From Bradyrhizobium sp. CCBAU 51627 (GTDB taxonomy: Bacteria; Pseudomonadota; Alphaproteobacteria; Rhizobiales; Xanthobacteraceae), in assembly GCF_028128765.1 (NCBI RefSeq), contig NZ_LBJG01000005.1, positions 1 through 64,000 on the forward strand: 64,000 nucleotides of DNA. The letters run 5' to 3'. Below the pieces are notes generated by a model that saw nothing but the letters and a program-made list of their open reading frames with translations, searched no databases and was not told the origin of the DNA. This document shows positions 7,562 through 17,720 of the stretch, one piece after another. Positions within the stretch are counted from its first letter, which is position 1. The number at the start of each line of letters is the position of its first letter. A program made the position numbers and the translations under genes.

Positions 7562-8503
7562 GTGGGCTTTGCGGGCGCGATGGTGGTGGCGATGGCGGTG
7601 GATGCCCTGTTGGGGTGGCCGTCCCAGCTGTTCGACCGGATCGGCCATCCCGTGACCTGGCTGGGCCGGTTGATCGCCGCGATCGACGCCGGCTGGAATC
7701 GAGAATCCGACCCGCCGGCGCTGCGCCGTGCGGCTGGCCTCGCCGGCGCGCTCCTCCTGATTGCTCTCGCGGTTGCGCTCAGTTGGGTGCTTCAGTCCAT
7801 GCTTCCCGCGGGCTGGATCCAGATCGTGCTGGTCGGCATCCTTTCGTGGCCGCTCGTCGCGCTCCGCTCGCTGCATGATCATGTCGCTGACGTCGCCAAG
7901 CCTCTGCTGGCCGGCGACATCGCCGGCGCACGCGCAGCGGTGTCGCGCATCGTCGGCCGCGATCCCGCCGCGCTCGATGAGGCCGGCATCGCGCGTGCGG
8001 CGATCGAGAGCCTTGCGGAGAACGCCTCCGACGGCATCGTCGCACCGGTGTTCTGGGGCGCGCTGCTCGGTCTGCCCGGCATCCTTGGTTACAAGGCGGT
8101 CAACACGCTGGACTCCATGATCGGCCATCGCAACGAGCGCCACGAAGCCTTCGGCTGGGCGGCCGCGCGCATCGACGATGTCGCGAATTTCATTCCGGCG
8201 CGGCTGACCGGATTCCTGTTCGTGCTGCTGGCGCCAAGCCGATCGGAGGCGTTGTCGTGCATGATGCGCGATGCGCGCCGCCATCGCTCCCCCAATGCCG
8301 GCTGGCCGGAAGCCGCCATGGCCGGCGCGCTTCGCGTGCGGCTCAGCGGCCCCCGCATCTATCACGGCAGCATCACGAACGAGCCCTGGCTGAACGAGGG
8401 CGCGCGCGATCCGCATCCCGCCGACATCGTCGAGGGATTGGCGATCTACCGCCGCGCCATGCTGCTGTTTGCAGGCCTGCTTGCGATCCTGGCCGTCGCG
8501 TGA
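7562..8503 (+). CDS. cobD: Adenosylcobinamide-phosphate synthase, CobD/CbiB
   Basis: This membrane enzyme attaches the aminopropanol arm, or its phosphate, to adenosylcobyric acid. The 313-residue product has hydrophobic segments, the family motifs DALLGWPSQLFDRIGHPV near the N-terminus and LAENASDGIVAPVFWG and YKAVNTLDSMIGH in the middle. I chose GTG 7562 because AGGAGA lies five bases upstream and homologous proteins begin close to this point. An upstream GTG at 7451 would add a basic 37-residue extension and leave only 11 bases to divergent cobU. The stop overlaps the start of cobC. Confidence 0.88.
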   Translation: MGFAGAMVVAMAVDALLGWPSQLFDRIGHPVTWLGRLIAAIDAGWNRESDPPALRRAAGLAGALLLIALAVALSWVLQSMLPAGWIQIVLVGILSWPLVALRSLHDHVADVAKPLLAGDIAGARAAVSRIVGRDPAALDEAGIARAAIESLAENASDGIVAPVFWGALLGLPGILGYKAVNTLDSMIGHRNERHEAFGWAAARIDDVANFIPARLTGFLFVLLAPSRSEALSCMMRDARRHRSPNAGWPEAAMAGALRVRLSGPRIYHGSITNEPWLNEGARDPHPADIVEGLAIYRRAMLLFAGLLAILAVA

Positions 8504-9480
8504 AACAACAGGGCATGCGCGAGCACGGTGGAAATCTCGATCTGGCCCGGCAGCGTTTCGGCGGGCGCGCGGAGGACTGGATTGATCTGTCGACCGGGAT
8601 CAACCGGCTGCCTTATCCCGTCGGCGAGATCGCCGCGCATCATTGGCAGGCGCTGCCGTCGCCATCCGGGATCGACGCCCTGCAACAGGCGGCCCACCGG
8701 GCCTATCGCACAACCGCGCCTGTTATCGCGACCGGCGGTGCGCAGGCTGCCATTCAGTTGCTGCCGCAACTCGCGCCGCCGGGAAGGGCGCGTATCCTCG
8801 CTCCGACCTACAATGAATATGCGGCCGTTCTGTCGGCCGCGGGATGGCAGGTCGAGGAGGTCGGGGAGTTCGATGCGCTGGTGGGAGCAGACCTTGCGAT
8901 CGTGGTCAATCCCAACAATCCCGACGGCCGCCGTCATGCCCCGAAGGACCTGCTCGCGCTGCTGCCGCGCCTCGGTCGCCTCGTCGTCGACGAGAGTTTT
9001 GCCGATGCCGTGCCCGAGCTCTCGCTCGCGGCGGAAGCGGGCCAGCCGCGGCTGCTGATCCTGCGCTCGTTTGGCAAGTTTTATGGCCTCGCCGGCCTGC
9101 GGCTCGGCTTCGCGATCGGTCATGCGGCCGACATCGCCAAGCTGGCGGCGGCATCGGGTCCATGGCCGGTGTCGGGCGCGGCGATCTCGATCGGCTGCAG
9201 CGCCTTGCGGGACGAGGCGTGGGCCAAGGCGACGTCAGCGCGGCTTGTGCGAGATTGCGCCCGTCTCGATGACCTCGCCCAGTCGCAAGGCTGGCGACTG
9301 GTCGGGGGCGCACCGCTGTTTCGTCTCTATGAGATGCCCGATGCGCGCGCCGTGCAGGACAAGCTCGCATGCGGCCACATCTGGTCGCGTGTCTTTGCCG
9401 AGCATCCAACATGGTTGCGCCTCGGGCTTCCCGGGGCCGAGACTGAATGGGAGCGTTTCGCCGAGGTCCTAGCGCGCTAG
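8500..9480 (+). CDS. cobC: Threonine-phosphate decarboxylase, PLP-dependent
   Basis: In the Pseudomonas denitrificans naming CobC supplies (R)-1-amino-2-propanol phosphate by decarboxylating L-threonine phosphate. The 326-residue protein is a fold-type I aminotransferase relative: VNPNNPDGR (about 137-144), VVDESFAD with Asp164, and [15 protein letters not shown] with Schiff-base Lys193. The GTG at 8500 overlaps the cobD stop (GTGA); ATG 8515 is an alternative. It is co-transcribed with cobD, its metabolic partner. The 3' end overlaps convergent cobQ by 12 bases. Confidence 0.88.
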   Translation: MKQQGMREHGGNLDLARQRFGGRAEDWIDLSTGINRLPYPVGEIAAHHWQALPSPSGIDALQQAAHRAYRTTAPVIATGGAQAAIQLLPQLAPPGRARILAPTYNEYAAVLSAAGWQVEEVGEFDALVGADLAIVVNPNNPDGRRHAPKDLLALLPRLGRLVVDESFADAVPELSLAAEAGQPRLLILRSFGKFYGLAGLRLGFAIGHAADIAKLAAASGPWPVSGAAISIGCSALRDEAWAKATSARLVRDCARLDDLAQSQGWRLVGGAPLFRLYEMPDARAVQDKLACGHIWSRVFAEHPTWLRLGLPGAETEWERFAEVLAR

Positions 9481-10917
9481 CGCCAGCAGGCCGTCGACAT
9501 CGAGATGCTGTTCGATGTCATCGGCGAGGGCGTCGAGCGCGCTTTCGACCCTGGCCCGATAGGGCTCCTCGCCCGCGGGGATATCGAGCTTCGCCAGATA
9601 CGCGTTGCGGAAATCATCCGAGGTGAACAGGCCGTGCAGATAACTGCCCTGCACGCGTCCATCGCGCGAGATCGCACCTTCCGGTTCGCCGGCCAGTCTC
9701 GCGAACGGGCGCGCGCGATCGGGCCCATCGGTACGGCCGATGTGGATTTCATAAGCCTGGATCGGCTGCTCCGTCGCCGCATGTACGGCGGCGACGCGCG
9801 TCAGCGTCTTCTGGGGGCTCATCACCGTCGTGACATCCAGCAGGCCGAGGCCCGGTGTGTCGCCTGCAGGGCCCTCGATGCCATCGGGGTCGGCGACGCT
9901 GCGCCCGAGCATTTGATAGCCGCCGCAGAGACCGAGCACATGGCCGCCCCTGCGGTGATGGGCCAGCAGATCGATATCCCAGCCTTGCGCGCGCAGGAAC
10001 GCGAGATCGCCGCGGGTTGATTTCGAGCCGGGGATGATGACGAGCCGCACGTCGCCCGGAATCGCTTCACCCGGGCGCACCATCACGAGATCGACTGAAG
10101 GCTCGAGCTTGAGCGGATCGAGATCGTCGAAATTGGCGATGCGCGACAGCGCGAGACAGGCGATCTTGCATTGGCCAGGCTTGCGCGCGTCGCTCAGGCC
10201 CAGCGCGTCCTCGGCCGGCAGCTCGCCGGCGCGGGGAAACCAGGGCAGCACGCCAAGGCCGCGCCACGCGGTATTCTGTTCGATCAGTCTGTAACCGTCG
10301 TCGAACAGCGTGGGATCGCCCCGGAACTTGTTGATGACAAAGCCCTGGATCATCGCCGCATCGTCAGGATCGATCACCGTCTTGATGCCGACGAGCTGGG
10401 CGATGACACCGCCGCGGTCGATGTCGCCGATCAGCACGACCGGGACGTGGGCCTTGCGCGCAAATCCCATGTTGGCAATGTCGGCCTTGCGCAAATTCAC
10501 CTCGGCCGGGCTGCCGGCGCCTTCCACCAGAACCAGATCAGCGCGCGCCTTCAGCCGCTCAAAACTTTCCAGCACGGCGTCCATCAACAACGGCTTCATC
10601 GCCGCATAGTCGCGCGCACGCGCGGTCGCGATGCGTTTGCCCTGCACGATCACCTGAGCCCCGACATCCGTCTCCGGCTTGAGCAGCACCGGGTTCATGT
10701 CGGTGTGCGGCTCGACGCCCGCCGCAAGTGCCTGCAGCGCCTGCGCGCGACCGATCTCGCCGCCATCGACCGTGACTGCGGCATTGTTCGACATGTTCTG
10801 CGGCTTGAACGGGAGCACGCGTAAGCCCCGCCGCGTGAAGGCGCGCGCAAGGCCGGCGACGATGAGCGACTTGCCCACGTCCGAGCCGGCCCCCTGGATC
10901 ATCAGCGCGCGTGCCAT
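9469..10917 (-). CDS. cobQ: Cobyric acid synthase (glutamine-hydrolysing)
   Basis: CobQ amidates side chains b, d, e and g of adenosylcobyrinic acid a,c-diamide using glutamine and ATP. The 482-residue protein has an N-terminal dethiobiotin-synthetase-like ATP-binding domain ([10 protein letters not shown], residues 8-17) with KPQNMSNNA, and a C-terminal class I glutamine amidotransferase domain whose nucleophile is Cys331 in [11 protein letters not shown], with the His in GSYLHGLF further on. It follows cobO by five bases on the same strand, so the two are one unit: adenosylation followed by amidation. Confidence 0.95.
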   Translation of the reverse strand: MARALMIQGAGSDVGKSLIVAGLARAFTRRGLRVLPFKPQNMSNNAAVTVDGGEIGRAQALQALAAGVEPHTDMNPVLLKPETDVGAQVIVQGKRIATARARDYAAMKPLLMDAVLESFERLKARADLVLVEGAGSPAEVNLRKADIANMGFARKAHVPVVLIGDIDRGGVIAQLVGIKTVIDPDDAAMIQGFVINKFRGDPTLFDDGYRLIEQNTAWRGLGVLPWFPRAGELPAEDALGLSDARKPGQCKIACLALSRIANFDDLDPLKLEPSVDLVMVRPGEAIPGDVRLVIIPGSKSTRGDLAFLRAQGWDIDLLAHHRRGGHVLGLCGGYQMLGRSVADPDGIEGPAGDTPGLGLLDVTTVMSPQKTLTRVAAVHAATEQPIQAYEIHIGRTDGPDRARPFARLAGEPEGAISRDGRVQGSYLHGLFTSDDFRNAYLAKLDIPAGEEPYRARVESALDALADDIEQHLDVDGLLALAR

Positions 10918-10922
10918 CGAAT

Positions 10923-11558
10923 TCAGAACTCGACGCCGGCCTGCGCCTTGATGCCGGAGCGGAACGGATGCTTGACCAGCGTCATCTCGGTGACGAGATC
11001 GGCGATCTCGATCAGTTCGTCCTTGGCGTTGCGGCCCGTGAGCACGACATGCGTCATCGGCGGCTTCGAGGTCTTAAGGAAGTCGACGACCTCGGCGACG
11101 TCGAGATAGTCGTAGCGCAGCGCAATGTTGATCTCGTCGAGAACGACCATGCGCAAATTGGAATCGAGAATCAGCTCCTTGGCCTTCTCCCATCCAGCGC
11201 GCGCAGCCGCGATGTCGCGGGTGCGGTCCTGCGTTTCCCAGGTAAAGCCTTCGCCCATGGCGTGGAACTGGCAGAGCTCGCCGAAATGGCCCGTGAGCAG
11301 GCGCCGCTCGCCGGTATCCCAGGCGCCCTTGATGAACTGCACGACCGCGCAGGGGAGGCCATGAGCGACGCAGCGCAGGATCATGCCGAACGCCGAGGAG
11401 GATTTGCCCTTGCCGGCGCCGGTATGGACGATGATGAGGCCCTTTTCGCCGCTCTTGGTCGCCATGATCTTGTCGCGGGCGACCTTGATCTTCGCCATTT
11501 TGGCGGCGTGCTTGGCGTCGGCTTCGCCGGGCGTTTGGGTGTCCGGTTCAGGCGTCAT
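10923..11558 (-). CDS. cobO: Cob(I)yrinic acid a,c-diamide adenosyltransferase
   Basis: CobO (CobA/BtuR type) transfers the adenosyl group from ATP to cob(I)yrinic acid a,c-diamide. The 211-residue protein has a P-loop [10 protein letters not shown] (residues 47-56), an acidic lysine-rich N-terminal arm, [15 protein letters not shown] in the middle and [21 protein letters not shown] near the end, all family features. The ATG at 11558 gives the family length. The open frame continues far upstream through the riboswitch and next genes, but that extension is an artefact of high GC. It heads the cobO-cobQ unit. Confidence 0.93.
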   Translation of the reverse strand: MTPEPDTQTPGEADAKHAAKMAKIKVARDKIMATKSGEKGLIIVHTGAGKGKSSSAFGMILRCVAHGLPCAVVQFIKGAWDTGERRLLTGHFGELCQFHAMGEGFTWETQDRTRDIAAARAGWEKAKELILDSNLRMVVLDEINIALRYDYLDVAEVVDFLKTSKPPMTHVVLTGRNAKDELIEIADLVTEMTLVKHPFRSGIKAQAGVEF

Positions 11559-11599
11559 CGTACCCAGTCCTTCGGCTTGACAAGAGGCGGCCACCGGCA

Positions 11600-11805
11600 A
11601 ATGGTGGCCCCGCGTTGGTTCCTGTCCTATGACAGGCGAAGAGGGAATGCGATAGGGTCCGAATCGGCAAGATTTGGGTCCAAAATGCAGCCGCCCCCGC
11701 GACCGTGACCGGAGAGATACCCGAAGCCACTGTTCCCCTTGGGATCGGGAAGGCGGGGATCGAAGGGCAAGACCCTGCTCCGCAAGCCGGGAGACCTGCC
11801 AGCGC
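11600..11805 (+). promoter_or_regulatory. Cobalamin riboswitch (complete)
   Basis: On the plus strand, the elements occur in canonical order: GGTTCCTG (from 11617), AGGGAATGCG (11642-11651), CCGCCCCCGCGACCGTGACC (about 11691-11710), GCCACTG (11726-11732), GGGAAGG (11747-11753) and the B12 box AGCCGGGAGACCTGCC (11785-11800). It lies about 110 bases before the DUF1636 gene and so should switch off the long cob unit when adenosylcobalamin is plentiful. The 354-base gap from 11559 to 11912 also holds the start of minus-strand cobO, which this RNA would not control. Confidence 0.93.
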
Positions 11806-11912
11806 GGACGAGTTTTGGACCGGCGGACGGGGTGTTCCGCGACGGGGAAACGGCCCGGCGAGTCAGGGTCCGTGCGCCTCTTCGCCTCCCGCTGAATAAT
11901 CTGGAAGAGGCG

Positions 11913-12287
11913 ATGACCGTCACACTTCACGTCTGCATCACCTGCCGCGCCGGCCAGACGCTGGCAGAAGGCGAGACGACGCCCGGCAAGCGCCTCCACA
12001 GTGCGATCCTGAAAGCCGGCGTGCCCGACGGCGTCAGCGTTGTTCCCGTCGAATGCCTCTCTGCATGCAGCCAAGGCTGCTCGGTCGCGCTCAGCGCGCC
12101 CGGCCGCTGGTCCTACGTCTATGGCCGTCTGTCGGATGCGAACGCGCAGGATGTTGTCGCCGGCGCCGCCGCCTATGCCGCCGCGTCCGATGGAATCGTG
12201 CCCTGGCGCAGCCGGCCTGAAATCTTCCGCAAGCAGTCGCTTGCCCGCATTCCCCCCATCCCCGTGTTGCCGGAGGCCGCCGAATGA
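11913..12287 (+). CDS. DUF1636 cysteine-rich protein, first gene behind the riboswitch
   Basis: This 124-residue protein has HVCITCRAG near the N-terminus and VPVECLSACSQGC around residues 48-60, a cysteine spacing like thioredoxin-fold [2Fe-2S] ferredoxins. The C-terminus has WRSRPEIFRKQSLARIPP. The start is the ATG at 11913, preceded by GGAAGAGG. Its stop overlaps the cobW start by four bases. Proteins of this family are often found next to cobW in alphaproteobacteria, but the function is not established as far as I know. A metal-handling or redox role in cobalt supply is inference from the riboswitch and neighbours. Confidence 0.85.
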   Translation: MTVTLHVCITCRAGQTLAEGETTPGKRLHSAILKAGVPDGVSVVPVECLSACSQGCSVALSAPGRWSYVYGRLSDANAQDVVAGAAAYAAASDGIVPWRSRPEIFRKQSLARIPPIPVLPEAAE

Positions 12288-13318
12288 ACTCGCTCGCAAA
12301 AGTCCCGGTGACGGTGGTCACGGGTTTCCTCGGCTCCGGCAAGACCACGCTGATCCAGCACCTCCTCAGCACTGCAGGCGGCAAGAAGCTCGCCGTGCTC
12401 GTCAACGAGTTCGGCAGCGAAGGCGTCGATGGAGAAATCCTGAAGTCCTGTGCGGACGCGAACTGCCCGGAGGAGAACATCGTCGAGCTCGCCAATGGCT
12501 GCATCTGCTGCACCGTCGCCGACGATTTCATTCCGACCATGGAGCAATTGCTGGCGCGCCCGGTGCGGCCAGATCACATCCTGATCGAGACCTCGGGCCT
12601 GGCGCTGCCCAAGCCGCTGCTCAAGGCATTCGACTGGCCCGAGATCCGCTCGCGCATCACGGTCGATGGCGTGATCGCGCTGGCCGACGCCGAGGCCGTG
12701 GCCGCGGGCCGGTTCGCGCCCGATCCGGAAGCGGTCGAGGCGCAGCGCGCGGCGGACGAGAATCTGGATCACGAGACGCCGCTGTCGGAGGTATTTGAGG
12801 ATCAGATCGCTTGCGCCGACATCGTGCTCCTGACCAAGGCCGATCTTGCGGGCGCTGCCGGCATCGAAGCCGCCAAGGCGGCGATCACCGCCGAGATGCC
12901 GCGCCGCGTGCCGATGTTGCCGGTCACGGATGGCGCCATCGATGCGCGCGTCATCCTCGGCCTCGGCGCTGCCGCGGAGAACGATCTCGCCGCGCGTCCC
13001 TCGCATCACGACGGCGAGGAGGACCACGAGCATGACGATTTTGCCTCCGTCGTGATCGATCTCCCTGAAGTTGCCGACGTCGATGCGCTGGTCGCCTCGG
13101 TGCAGAAATTGGCGCGCGAGCAGAACGTGCTGCGTGCCAAGGGCTATATCGCGGTCGCGGGCAAGCCGATGCGGCTGCTGTTGCAGGCGGTCGGCGAGCG
13201 TGTGCGCCATCAGTTCGACAAGCCCTGGGGCGCAGGTCTCAGGCAGTCGAAGCTCGTCGTGATCGGCGAGCACGGAGATATCGACGAGGTCGCGATAAGG
13301 GCGGGATTGGCGGTCTGA
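12284..13318 (+). CDS. cobW: Cobalamin biosynthesis GTPase CobW
   Basis: CobW belongs to the G3E metal-chaperone GTPases and is thought to deliver cobalt to the chelatase. The 344-residue protein shows a P-loop GFLGSGKTT (14-22), the metal-binding CICC (73-76), the guanine-specificity motif TKAD (184-187), a histidine/acid-rich linker HHDGEEDHEHDD (241-252) and a C-terminal CobW_C domain. It directly precedes cobN, the large chelatase subunit, overlapping it by one base (TGATG), which fits metal delivery to CobN. Confidence 0.95.
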   Translation: MNSLAKVPVTVVTGFLGSGKTTLIQHLLSTAGGKKLAVLVNEFGSEGVDGEILKSCADANCPEENIVELANGCICCTVADDFIPTMEQLLARPVRPDHILIETSGLALPKPLLKAFDWPEIRSRITVDGVIALADAEAVAAGRFAPDPEAVEAQRAADENLDHETPLSEVFEDQIACADIVLLTKADLAGAAGIEAAKAAITAEMPRRVPMLPVTDGAIDARVILGLGAAAENDLAARPSHHDGEEDHEHDDFASVVIDLPEVADVDALVASVQKLAREQNVLRAKGYIAVAGKPMRLLLQAVGERVRHQFDKPWGAGLRQSKLVVIGEHGDIDEVAIRAGLAV

Positions 13319-16300
13319 TGCACGTCGTCTTCCGCGAGAGCCGCGGTCTGGAGGAGACCGCGACGCCAAGAGACATCGGCCAGGACCCGGCCGATCTCGT
13401 GGTGCTCTCGTTCTCGGATTCCGATCTTGCCGCATTCGCGGCCGGCTGGCGGCGCGGTCGCGACAGCCTGCCGTCGCTGCGGCTGGCCAATCTCGCGGAG
13501 CTGCATCATCCGCTGTCGGTCGACACCTATATCGAGCGCACGCTGTCGCAGGCGCGCGGCATTCTGGTGCGCCTGATCGGCGGCGAGTCCTATTGGCCAT
13601 ACGGTCTTGCCGCGCTTCAGCAGCTGGCAAGAGGCCGCAACATCGTGCTGGCCGTGCTGCCGGCCGATGGCCGCGACGATTTGCGGCTGGATGCCTATTC
13701 GACCTTGCCGGTCTCGACGCTGCGCCGGCTCAAGGTGCTGTGCGATACCGGCGGTCCCATCGCGGCACAGGCCGCGATCGCGCAGCTTGCGCTGGCCTCG
13801 GGCCTCTATGCAGGTCCGGTCGTCGGCGAGATGGCCGTGCCGGAGATGGGGTTTTACGATCCGGCGCGTGGTGTCATTGCTGCGCCGGACGGCGAGGGTA
13901 GACCACGCGCGCTGGTGACGTTCTACCGCTCCTATCTCACTGCGGCAGACACCGGTCCCGTCGATGCACTGATCGGAGCACTGCGCGAGAAGGGCTTTGA
14001 CGCACATGGCGTGTTCGCGGCCTCGCTGAAGGCCGCGGGCGTCGCGGATTGGCTGCGCGCCCATCTTGCCAAAAATCCTCCGGCTGCGATCGTCAATGCG
14101 ACAGCGTTCTCGGCCGCGGGCGAGGACGGCACGACGCCGTTCGATGCGGCATCGTGTCCGGTGTTCCAGATCGCGCTCTCGTCGGCGCGGCGTGAGGATT
14201 GGGCAGAGTCGCTCCGCGGCCTGTCGCCCGGCGACCTCGCGATGCATGTGGTGCTGCCTGAGGTCGACGGCCGCCTGTTCACCGGCGTCGTGAGCTTCAA
14301 ATCGGCCGGGATGCGCGATCCCGATCTGCAATTTTCGCATCTGGCTCATCGGCCGGATGACGAGCGTGTACAGGCCATCGCCGCCCGGGTTGCGGCGTGG
14401 CATCGCCTCTCGGAAAAGCCGGCCGGCGAGAAGCGGCTGGCCATCGTGCTCTCGAATTACCCGGGCCGTCCGCACCAGATCGCACACGCCGTTGGTCTCG
14501 ATGCGTTGGCTTCGGTCGAAGCATTGGTGTCCGATCTCGCAGGGACCGGTTATGACGTCGCGCCCGTGCGAGGACTTGGCGAGAGATTGCTGGCGCAGAC
14601 ATTGACGTGGCGTGTCGCTGACTACCGCGCGGCACTCTCGCGCCTTCCGCAATCCCTGCAGGACGATCTCGCGCAAGCCTGGGGCGCGCCGGAGAATGAT
14701 CCGAGCTGCCGCGGCGGCGCCTTCCACTTCGCCGCGATCCCTTGCGGGCGATCGTTCATTGCCGTCCAGCCCGAGCGCGGCGAAGCGACCGCGCGCGATG
14801 GCGACTATCACGATCTCGCCCGCACGCCACGCCACGCTTATGTCGCGTTCTATCTCTGGCTCCGCAAGCAAGGGATCGATGCCGTCGCGCACATGGGCGC
14901 GCATGGCACGCTGGAATGGCTGCCCGGAAAATCCGTGGCGCTATCCTCAAGCTGCTGGCCTGAGGCGCTGATCGGCGATCTCCCCGTGATCTATCCCTTC
15001 ATCGTCAACGATCCCGGCGAAGCCGCGCAGGCCAAGCGACGCTTAGGGGCCGTCACCATCGGCCATCTGCCGCCGCCGCTGGAAACAGCTGCGGTGCCGG
15101 AGGGCATGCGCCGGCTCGAACGTCTGCTCGACGAATATTCCACCGCCGACGGTCTCGATCCCGCCCGCCGACGGCGGCTGATTACTGCAATCCGCGACGA
15201 AGCGCGGGCAGCAGGCCTGGAAGACGATCTCGGGCTCGATGCTTCGGCCGCACCGGCTGAAGCCATTCCGCGCATCGATCGCTTCGTCTGCGATCTCAAG
15301 GAGAGCCAGTTCGGCGACGGCCTGCACGTGTTCGGCCGCGGCGCCTGCGGCGACGCCGAGCTTGACGCGCTTCGAGCGGCACTCGCGGGCCGGCGCGTTG
15401 CACCGGGCCCGTCGGGCTCGCCCTATCGCGGGAGGCAGGACGTGCTGCCGACGGGGCGCAATCTCTTTGCCGTCGATCCCCGCGCGGTGCCGACGCCGTC
15501 GGCGCATGCGCAAGGGATAAAACTCGCGGAAGAGCTGCTGCGCCGCCATCTTCAGGATCATGGCGACTGGCCGAAGGGCCTCGTCGTCGATCTCTGGGGC
15601 TCCGCTACCATGCGCACCGCCGGCGAGGAGTTTGCGATGGCGCTGCATCTGGCCGGTCTTGCGCCGCACTGGGACCACGCCTCCGGCCGCGTCACCGGCT
15701 ACGACATCATCGCGCCGGCAGAGCTCGGCCGGCCCCGCATCGACGTGACGCTGCGCGTATCCGGCCTGTTCCGCGATGTCTTCGCAGGCCTCGCACAACT
15801 GTTCGAAGCGGCGACTGAAGCGCTGGCATCACGCGAAGAAGAGAGCGACGAGAATCCCTATCGCCACCGCGCCTCGCGCGTATTCGCGCCGCGGCCCGGG
15901 CAATATGGCGTCGGCCTCTCGGCGATCCCCGATGCCTTTACGCCGGAGATGCGCGAGGCCGCCGGCGAAGCCTGGCTGTCGGCCTCGTCCTGGGCGTTCT
16001 CTGCCGATGGCGCGATCAAGCCCGATCGCGCCGGCATCGAGCAGCGGCTCGCATCCGCCGATGCATTCGTTCACGCCCAGGACTTGCCGGAAACCGATCT
16101 GCTGCTCGCCGCCGACTATGCTGCGCACGAAGCCGGCGTCGCGGCTGCGGCAGCGCATCTCGGCGTATCAGGGCCATCGCTCTATCATCTCGACACGACG
16201 CGACCCGACGCACCGCATGCGCGCACGCTGATGGAGGAAATCTCCCGCGTCGTCCGCGTTCGCGCAGCCAATCCGGCCTGGATCGCCGGCATGATGCGCC

Positions 16301-16563
16301 ATGGGTTCCGTGGCGCGGCCGAGATCACGGCCACCCTCGAGCACATGGCCGCCTTTGCGCATCTCGCTGGCGCCGTGCCGCCGCATCTGTTCGATCTCTA
16401 TTACGACGCGACGCTCGGCAACGATGATGTCCGCGCCTTCATGGCCCGGGAAAATCCGACAGCGCTCGCCGCGATGGAAACTTGCTTCACCCGCCTGCAT
16501 GAGGCCTCGCTCTGGCGAACGCGGCGGAATTCGATCGCGGCCGCGCTGAAGGAGGCGTCATGA
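13318..16563 (+). CDS. cobN: Cobaltochelatase large subunit CobN
   Basis: CobN binds hydrogenobyrinic acid a,c-diamide and, with the ATPase subunits CobS and CobT, inserts cobalt. The 1081-residue protein resembles magnesium chelatase subunit H: MGAHGTLEWLPGKSVALS in the centre (about residues 527-545) and HVFGRGACGD further on are family motifs. It is a little shorter than the roughly 1250-residue family average. The two ATPase partners are not in this window. It lies between cobW and cobG in one overlapping unit. Confidence 0.95.
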   Translation: MHVVFRESRGLEETATPRDIGQDPADLVVLSFSDSDLAAFAAGWRRGRDSLPSLRLANLAELHHPLSVDTYIERTLSQARGILVRLIGGESYWPYGLAALQQLARGRNIVLAVLPADGRDDLRLDAYSTLPVSTLRRLKVLCDTGGPIAAQAAIAQLALASGLYAGPVVGEMAVPEMGFYDPARGVIAAPDGEGRPRALVTFYRSYLTAADTGPVDALIGALREKGFDAHGVFAASLKAAGVADWLRAHLAKNPPAAIVNATAFSAAGEDGTTPFDAASCPVFQIALSSARREDWAESLRGLSPGDLAMHVVLPEVDGRLFTGVVSFKSAGMRDPDLQFSHLAHRPDDERVQAIAARVAAWHRLSEKPAGEKRLAIVLSNYPGRPHQIAHAVGLDALASVEALVSDLAGTGYDVAPVRGLGERLLAQTLTWRVADYRAALSRLPQSLQDDLAQAWGAPENDPSCRGGAFHFAAIPCGRSFIAVQPERGEATARDGDYHDLARTPRHAYVAFYLWLRKQGIDAVAHMGAHGTLEWLPGKSVALSSSCWPEALIGDLPVIYPFIVNDPGEAAQAKRRLGAVTIGHLPPPLETAAVPEGMRRLERLLDEYSTADGLDPARRRRLITAIRDEARAAGLEDDLGLDASAAPAEAIPRIDRFVCDLKESQFGDGLHVFGRGACGDAELDALRAALAGRRVAPGPSGSPYRGRQDVLPTGRNLFAVDPRAVPTPSAHAQGIKLAEELLRRHLQDHGDWPKGLVVDLWGSATMRTAGEEFAMALHLAGLAPHWDHASGRVTGYDIIAPAELGRPRIDVTLRVSGLFRDVFAGLAQLFEAATEALASREEESDENPYRHRASRVFAPRPGQYGVGLSAIPDAFTPEMREAAGEAWLSASSWAFSADGAIKPDRAGIEQRLASADAFVHAQDLPETDLLLAADYAAHEAGVAAAAAHLGVSGPSLYHLDTTRPDAPHARTLMEEISRVVRVRAANPAWIAGMMRHGFRGAAEITATLEHMAAFAHLAGAVPPHLFDLYYDATLGNDDVRAFMARENPTALAAMETCFTRLHEASLWRTRRNSIAAALKEAS

Positions 16564-17720
16564 GCGCGGCTTCGGTCAAGGGTTGGTGCCCCGGCGCGCT
16601 ACGGCCGATGCCATCGGGCGACGGGCTCGTGGTCCGCGTCCGCCCGTTCGGCGGGAGGCTCGACGCGACGCAGGCTGCCGGACTTGCGCATCTCGCCGAA
16701 CGTCATGGCAACGGGCTGATTGACGTGACCAGCCGCGCCAATCTCCAGATCAGGGGCGTCAGCGACAACAGCCATCGGCTGCTGCTCGACGGTCTTGCGC
16801 AACTGACCCTGCTCGATCCGGATGCCGGAACCGAATCCCGGCGCAACATCCTGGTCACGCCGTTCTGGCGCGACGGCGACGAGACCCAGGCGCTCGCCGC
16901 CGAGCTCGAAGAGGCGCTGGCGGACAGCATGTTGGGGCTGCCTGTGAAATTCGGCTTCGCCATCGACGACGGCAAGTCGCGTGTGCTTGCCGGCAATTCC
17001 GCCGATGTGCGGATCGAGCGTGATTCTGCCGGCGATCTCCTCGTGCGCGCCGATGGCGCCAGGCTCGGCCGCCGCGTCGCGCGCGGCGAAGCTGTGACGA
17101 CTGCGCTTGCTGTGGCACGCTGGTTCGTCGCCTCCGGCGTCAGGGATGGACAAGGGCGGATGGCAACGCATCTCGCGGCCGGGGGAGAATTGCCTGATGC
17201 GCTGCGCGGCGAAACGGAGCCTGCGCCCATCATGGCCGCCGTGCGTCCCGGTCTCTATCCGCAAGGCGCCATGGTCGGCATTGCCTTCGGGCAGTTGTCG
17301 CATGCGACGCTCAATCAACTCTCCGGTTGCGGGCATGCGCTGCGGATGACGCCTTGGCGGATGGTCTTGAGCGAGGGCAAACGGACGATGCCCTCCGCGT
17401 CCGGCCTGATCACCGACGCCTTCGATCCGGCACTGCGCGTCATTGCGTGTAGCGGTGCGCCGCGCTGCCGAGCGGCGCATGCCGACACCCGCGGGCTCGC
17501 CGCGGAGCTGGCCCACCACATCGGCGCGGCTGCGCAGCTTCACGTCTCCGGCTGCGCCAAGGGCTGCGCCCTTTCCGGCGCGGCCGCCATCACCCTGGTC
17601 GCGACGGCTACCGGGTTCGATCTCGTGCGCGGCGGCTCGACGCGGGACGAACCTGTCCTGCGCGGGCTCGATCGCGACGATATCGTTCGCGATCCCTCCT
17701 TGCTGATGGGAGGGCACTGA
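16560..17720 (+). CDS. cobG: Precorrin-3B synthase
   Basis: CobG is the oxygen-dependent monooxygenase that converts precorrin-3A to precorrin-3B, the step that commits to aerobic B12 synthesis. The 386-residue protein is related to nitrite/sulfite reductases: VTSRANLQIRGV near the N-terminus, and the [4Fe-4S] ligands ACSGAPRC and HVSGCAKGC in the last third. It starts four bases inside cobN (ATGA) and is joined to cobH by a one-base overlap. Its presence indicates the classic CobG route, not the alternative CobZ. Confidence 0.92.
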   Translation: MSAASVKGWCPGALRPMPSGDGLVVRVRPFGGRLDATQAAGLAHLAERHGNGLIDVTSRANLQIRGVSDNSHRLLLDGLAQLTLLDPDAGTESRRNILVTPFWRDGDETQALAAELEEALADSMLGLPVKFGFAIDDGKSRVLAGNSADVRIERDSAGDLLVRADGARLGRRVARGEAVTTALAVARWFVASGVRDGQGRMATHLAAGGELPDALRGETEPAPIMAAVRPGLYPQGAMVGIAFGQLSHATLNQLSGCGHALRMTPWRMVLSEGKRTMPSASGLITDAFDPALRVIACSGAPRCRAAHADTRGLAAELAHHIGAAAQLHVSGCAKGCALSGAAAITLVATATGFDLVRGGSTRDEPVLRGLDRDDIVRDPSLLMGGH

